From the NCBI GenBank assembly GCA_902702965.1, contig CACRXP010000001.1, positions 1,446,176-1,510,175 of the forward strand: a DNA stretch of 64,000 nucleotides, written 5' to 3'. Numbering within the stretch: position 1 is the stretch's first letter; every line of letters begins with the position of its first letter. The notes beneath the pieces are model-generated. The model saw nothing but the letters and a program-made list of their open reading frames with translations. It was not told the DNA's origin and did no database searches. The DNA is from Spirometra erinaceieuropaei (Eukaryota; Platyhelminthes; Cestoda; Diphyllobothriidea; Diphyllobothriidae). This document shows, piece by piece, positions 59,758 to 64,000 of this stretch. A program made the translations under genes and the position numbers.

Positions 59758-61061
59758 GAGCAGTGCCTTCGTCGGCGGACCGTAGACAGCTTTGATCGCA
59801 GAGAAGAAGTTCTTCCATTCGTTGTGGTCCGCGTATCCTTGGATCTCCTCAGCTTTGCGAGCAGTCCAGGCGTCCTGCATCTCGCGCAGTCGTTGCTGAA
59901 GCTGTCGGCGACTGCGGTAGAAGGCAGATTTGGTGGCATCAGTGGGGTGATCTACGTAGGCTTTGTTTAGGCGGTTCTTCTCAGCAAGCAGATTTCTGAT
60001 GGCGGCGTCGTTGTCGTCGAACAAGTCCTGGTGTTGGCGGGGAGCGCGACCGAGGACGGCGAGCGCCGTCGCCTGGACCGTGTCTCGCAGTTGACACCAG
60101 CGGTTCTCAACGGAGGCGTTTTCGGCAGTGGCGGCGTCGGCAGCGATAGGAAGGTTGTCTAGCCGTTGAGCTAGCTCATTGCTGAAATGGAGATGGTGAG
60201 CGGGCAAAGACAACAAGGCAACATTCAGCTTACCTGGGGGTCGCTTACCTTGTGGTCTCCTGCGAGGCTGTAGGCGAATACGCATCTTCGAGATGACGAG
60301 GCGATGGTCGGTCCACCCGTCAGCACCCGCGATCGCCTTCGTCACCAGCACGTCCCGCTGATCTCGCCTCCGGACGAGGACATAGTCCAGCAGGTGCCAC
60401 TGACGCGACCGAGGATGCCTCCAAGTGGCCTTCTCTCGCTCCGGCAGACAGAAGAGCGTGTTCGTCAGGATGAGGCGGTGTTCTGAGCAGGTGCGGAGAA
60501 GCAGCAGACCATTGTCGTTTGAGCCGCGGAGACCGTGGGGACCCAGCACTCCCCTCCAGGCAGTATGGTCTGTGCCGACGCGGGCGTTGAAGTCACCAAG
60601 GACAATCAACTTGTCCGCCTTCGACACAGTCGCCAAGAGGGCGTGCAGGTCCTCGTAGAATTTGTCTCTGACGGCGTCGGTGTTGGTCATCGTCGGAGCG
60701 TAGACGCTCATGATGGTGGCGAATTTGCCTCCCATAGAGGCAGGCGGAGGCTCATCAGGCGATCGTTGATGCCCTGCGGCAAACAGGGCAGTCGTCCCAC
60801 GATTTCGTTCCGAATGGCGAAGGCGACACCCGCGTCCCGTCGCTCTGCCCTGGGTCGACCGCTCCAGAAGAAGGTGTAGCCGGCACCCACCTCCTCCAGT
60901 TGGCCTTGTTCGGAGAATCGGGTCTCGCTGAGTGCGGCGATGTCCACCTTGTAGCGCGCCAGTTCTCGTGCCACTAGCGCCGTCCTCCGCTCCGGTCGGT
61001 TGCTCCTCGGATTGTCTAAAAGGGAACGAACACTCCAGGCTGCCAGAGTGAGCGGGCTCAC
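59758..61061 (-). pseudogene. LINE AP-type endonuclease domain (frameshifted)
   Basis: It starts at [17 protein letters not shown] (61061) and has [20 protein letters not shown] and [15 protein letters not shown]. After a frameshift near 60738 it continues with [53 protein letters not shown] and the catalytic [16 protein letters not shown]. The glutamate of SETRF, LGDFNA and SDH-type (TDHRL) motifs of the family are all present. A second frameshift near 59755 leads into the RT frame. The endonuclease would nick target DNA to prime reverse transcription. Confidence 0.88.
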
Positions 61062-61822
61062 CCTGCCAGTCTGGTGACAACGAGTGGGGCGGCGGGAAGG
61101 AGATGGACAAGAAGGTGACGAAGGAGAAGAATAGGCAGAAGAATAGGCAGAGGTAGAGGAAGAAAAGGTAGGATGAGGAGAATGAGTATGGTTGTGGTTG
61201 TTATTGGTATTGTTGATGTTTCGATTTTGATTGTTTCGACCATGATTAGACGTCTGCGGCCCTGGCTAGCCTGGAGACGGCGTGGTACCCAGCAATGTTT
61301 AGGCCACCTTTTCTAGGCCCTTCCCCTCGTGGGGGCTGGCAGTGCCATCCCTGAATAGGGCTGCCATGTGCCGTTGTGGCACGGCCGAACTCCACTATGG
61401 GACCACGACTTCGGGTTGTAGTGGAGAGCGACTCGAATTCGCCGTAAGCCGCGGTCTCCGACGGCGCAGGTGGGCGCATCAAGGCGATGTCGATGTGGAG
61501 ATCCATCCCGTCACCGGCTGTCAGCGGCGTGCAGAGACGAACCACGTCACGACGGTGCCGACGCAAGGTTCCATCCGACCTTCCATCCAGCGGAATCCGC
61601 AAACCCTGTGCACACGGCACAGCGCACAGGGCCCCCTCGCCTGGTTTAGCCCGCCGGTCGAGATGGTTGCCCGGGGTGTGGCCGCTGAGCAGAGCCCAGC
61701 TACCTGGAGCCAGAGGTGAGAGTTGGGTGCTAGCAAGTGGACGCTAGGCGCAGTCTCACCTGCAAGCAAGTGAGCGACCACCACGACCATTAAGTGAACC
61801 CGCCGCTGACACCCCGACACCC
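61062..61822 (-). promoter_or_regulatory. LINE 5' UTR with presumed internal promoter
   Basis: This is the region between the upstream target-site duplication and the first ATG of the endonuclease frame (61061). It is GC-rich. By analogy with other LINEs it should hold an internal promoter; no specific element was identified. Confidence 0.45.
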
Positions 61823-61837
61823 CACGTTGCTAACTGA
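61823..61837. repeat. Target-site duplication of the LINE, copy 2
   Basis: CACGTTGCTAACTGA, identical to 55608-55622. Confidence 0.85.
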
Positions 61838-62428
61838 ATTACAAGTGACTGACCTCCTGCCAAAATTCCTGTCACTGAACTTTCGTAGAACTCCGCCAAG
61901 GTCTCGATCACATTTTATATAAAGACATTAAGAATTCGATCCTCTAATAAATGTCGATTTTGTCGTTCTCCGCACCTCCACCTTTATTGCCTGTTTACCC
62001 TCGTCTGTCTCCATTTCAGGCTGCTAGGTAGTTTTTTCTGCCATGTTTGGCATTGGCACCTGACCAGCTGGTAAGAGGGCTCATTTTACTAAGCTACCGC
62101 ACTTGATCAAGCTTAACAACAGGCATTTGTCGAGACGGCTAAGGCGCATGGAAGCACACGCGTGCTCACATCTGGTGCATGAGCTCATCACACGGGCTAG
62201 GGACCGATGGCGCCTTGCTTAGGCCTTGCATAGTTAGTGCGTCCAAATCTGTTGGCCTCTGAGCAAAGACACGCGCAGAAATCTCTCGCGTTAATTGCAG
62301 TCGGCGGAAGTTCGCGCATGACCAGGGACGAGGCGATTTGTTGATTCGCGCGTATACGACATAGTGGCGACTGTCCTGCGAGACGGTTGTTTCCTGCTGC
62401 GCGTTAGCGTCCATCGATAAGCATTAAA
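61838..62428. other. Unassigned stretch
   Basis: No recognised gene or repeat. An 82-codon frame on the minus strand (62166-62414) has no known domain. Confidence 0.4.
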
Positions 62429-63430
62429 CAGTGAGTGACCGATCCCATGAAATGTTGGTTGAAATTCTGAAATGCGTTTTCGATTAGAAGGATTATTTAG
62501 GCGCGGTTGTAATACTGATTATCTTGCGGCATAATCCTATAATAGTTCAGACTCGGCAGGGTGCCAGCTTTTGAATACACTTCTTTTCAATCTCCTGCAG
62601 AAACCGTACTCGGCAAAAATGACTACTTAAGAAGCATGAGTTTTTCACATTGTTTTTCGATGGTCTTATAAATTCGCATATATCTTATAAAAAAACATGA
62701 ACGAAAATATGCTTTATTTCAATCGTTTGATAAAGAATCGCGTCATCTTCGTATTTTATACTCGAAGAAGAAGAAGAAGTAGTATAATTAGGTTTTAACA
62801 AAGTTTTCTAGTTCCCGAATAATTTATAGTCGGATCATTCGATGCATTAGTGTTTAGTGATCTCAGTCTGGAAGGTGCATGCGGTCCGAGTAAGGAAAAT
62901 CCCATATTCCTCTATCCCCTTGAGGAGATACCACAAGGAGTCCATAACATTTTGCAATGGATGCGGACTATGTTTTACATTCAATGAGGCGCAGTGGTAT
63001 ACGGACAAGTACGATGCTGTATGGTTGGACATTGCACGAACTGAAAAAGTCTCATGGTTAGAAACTTTTTTGGAACCTAATTATACTCCTTCTTCTAATG
63101 TAAAGTATAAAGATGACGTGAGTCTCTATCAAATGATTGAAAGAGAAGATAATTTGTTCGTAGATTCTATAAAATATGTTTAAATTTGTAAGGCCATCGA
63201 AAATCATTGCGAAAAATGCATGCTGCTTAAGTAGTCGTTTCTTGTCGAGTACGGTTTTTACAGGAGATTGAAAAAAGGTGTATTCAAAAGCTGACATCCT
63301 TCCGAATTTGAAATATTATAGGATTATGCCGCAAGAAAATCAGTATTAGAACCCCACCTACGTAATCCTTCCTAATCGAAAACGAATTTCCGAACTTCGG
63401 TTAACATTTCATGAGATCGGCCACTCGCTG
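62429..63430. mobile_element. MITE, subfamily B, complete
   Basis: CAGTGAGTGACCGATCCCAT at the left and ATGAGATCGGCCACTCGCTG at the right are inverted ends. TA follows at 63431-63432, while the left flank reads AA, probably a mutated TA. It is 1,002 bp with two arms; the palindrome is present as ACTACTTAAGAAGC and GCTTAAGTAGTC. A GAA microsatellite of five units lies at about 62764. Confidence 0.82.
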
Positions 63431-63432
63431 TA

Positions 63433-64000
63433 AGTGGGTTAGGAAGGACAGGAATCGATAGCGAAGATAAATTAGAATAGATTAGAGGAAAGTAGGGAAA
63501 TTTTGTCAAGTAAATGAAACGTGCGCGATGCTCTACGCCCTGCGTCCACCGTCCCCGCTGTAGCTAGAAATTTCGATGTGGACTTGAAGAACAAAATCAC
63601 CCCCCCCCCCGTTCGATAACCATATCTCGAACATTCGAATTCTACTCCATGTCGTGCCAACATGTCCCTGCTATCACATTGTGACTGTCACAGTGAGGTT
63701 AAAAGATACCCAACCAGAGACCAGCATACCAAAGTGCATGAAGTCAGATGGTATGATATGCACATTAGCCGTGCGAACTCACTAACATACGTGAAAACAT
63801 AATTTATAATACACAGTCAAGGTTGCAGGCATTTCTGAGCTCGCGACAGCATAGTCTGAGTTAAAGTTCAGTCGCGTATGCCCTTTAAGGGCTGACCTGT
63901 TACCCAGAAAATCTCCAGCTGATTTTACCCTCATAGTTTAACATCAATCACCAGTGATTTACAAGACACGGGTCACTTGACACTGTCAGCGTTGAGTTGG
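63433..64000. other. Unassigned end of the window
   Basis: It contains a run of 11 C at 63600-63610; no gene or repeat family is recognised. Confidence 0.4.

Larger units (their letters stand above)
55623..61822 (-). mobile_element. Full-length APE-type LINE (endonuclease, RT, C2H2 zinc fingers), inactive
   Basis: Between 15-bp target-site duplications lies a 6.2-kb element. In transcription order it has a 5' UTR of about 760 bp (61822-61062), an endonuclease/exonuclease/phosphatase domain, a reverse transcriptase, a zinc-finger tail interrupted by 771 N, and a 3' UTR of nearly 1 kb. Two frameshifts (near 60738 and 59755) and stops at 59696-59698, 59444-59446, 58505-58507, 58118-58120 and 56883-56885 inactivate it. 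The protein resembles elements very abundant in diphyllobothriid tapeworms, from memory. Clade is not assigned; the RT looks RTE-like. Confidence 0.88.

Noticed and set aside
59048..59785. Plus-strand open frame of 245 codons
   Set aside because: It is the antisense shadow of the LINE reverse transcriptase.

Overview
The window is nuclear DNA of an animal, most likely a tapeworm of the diphyllobothriidean kind (Dibothriocephalus, Spirometra or Schistocephalus type). The evidence is two intron-split eukaryotic genes, GT-AG introns of 1 to 4 kb filled with repeats, degenerate CCCTAA (TTAGGG-type) tracts, and a LINE whose endonuclease and reverse transcriptase resemble elements I remember as abundant in those worms. 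The taxon is an inference from memory; no database was used.

Both host genes lie on the plus strand. (1) Thymidylate synthase spans about 88-13333. Six exons (234-447, 3452-3602, 5422-5592, 8736-8836, 9777-9923, 13196-13333) splice in frame to an almost complete enzyme, and a 14-nt first exon at 88-101 is proposed. (2) An ankyrin-repeat DHHC palmitoyltransferase of the ZDHHC17/ZDHHC13 (HIP14) type spans 26682-33788 in three exons (640 aa). The two genes have no evident functional link.

Nearly everything else I can identify is mobile DNA. A single-copy-looking LINE of about 6.2 kb (55623-61822, minus strand, 771 N inside) is flanked by a perfect 15-bp target-site duplication. It encodes an AP-type endonuclease, a reverse transcriptase with FADD and C-terminal C2H2 zinc fingers, and is broken by two frameshifts and several stop codons. 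Its long 3' UTR is scattered through the window as 5'-truncated tails (1306-2530, 6170-6665, 12755-12995, 16570-17020, 19560-19985, 30165-30250, 48145-48490). Penelope-like elements with GIY-YIG endonuclease occur at 7230-7985, 38851-39719 and 43090-44180. Their tails carry a motif that fits a minimal hammerhead ribozyme. Two CR1-like reverse transcriptase copies (20350-21403, 24190-25350), another LINE split by one of them, a Merlin-type DNA transposase relic (15190-15933) and tRNA-derived SINEs complete the set.

A family of TA-flanked MITEs of about 1 kb, with very long inverted repeats and two subfamilies (A and B), is concentrated between 28.3 and 47.2 kb, with further copies at 10.9-12.2 and 62.4-63.4 kb. 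One copy (46226-47223) has almost identical 365-bp arms, and another (38514-40353) was split by a Penelope-like insertion. No bacterial gene, rRNA, CRISPR array or virus was seen. Long stretches (for example 22.1-24.2, 40.4-43.1, 51.6-55.6 kb) contain nothing I can assign.
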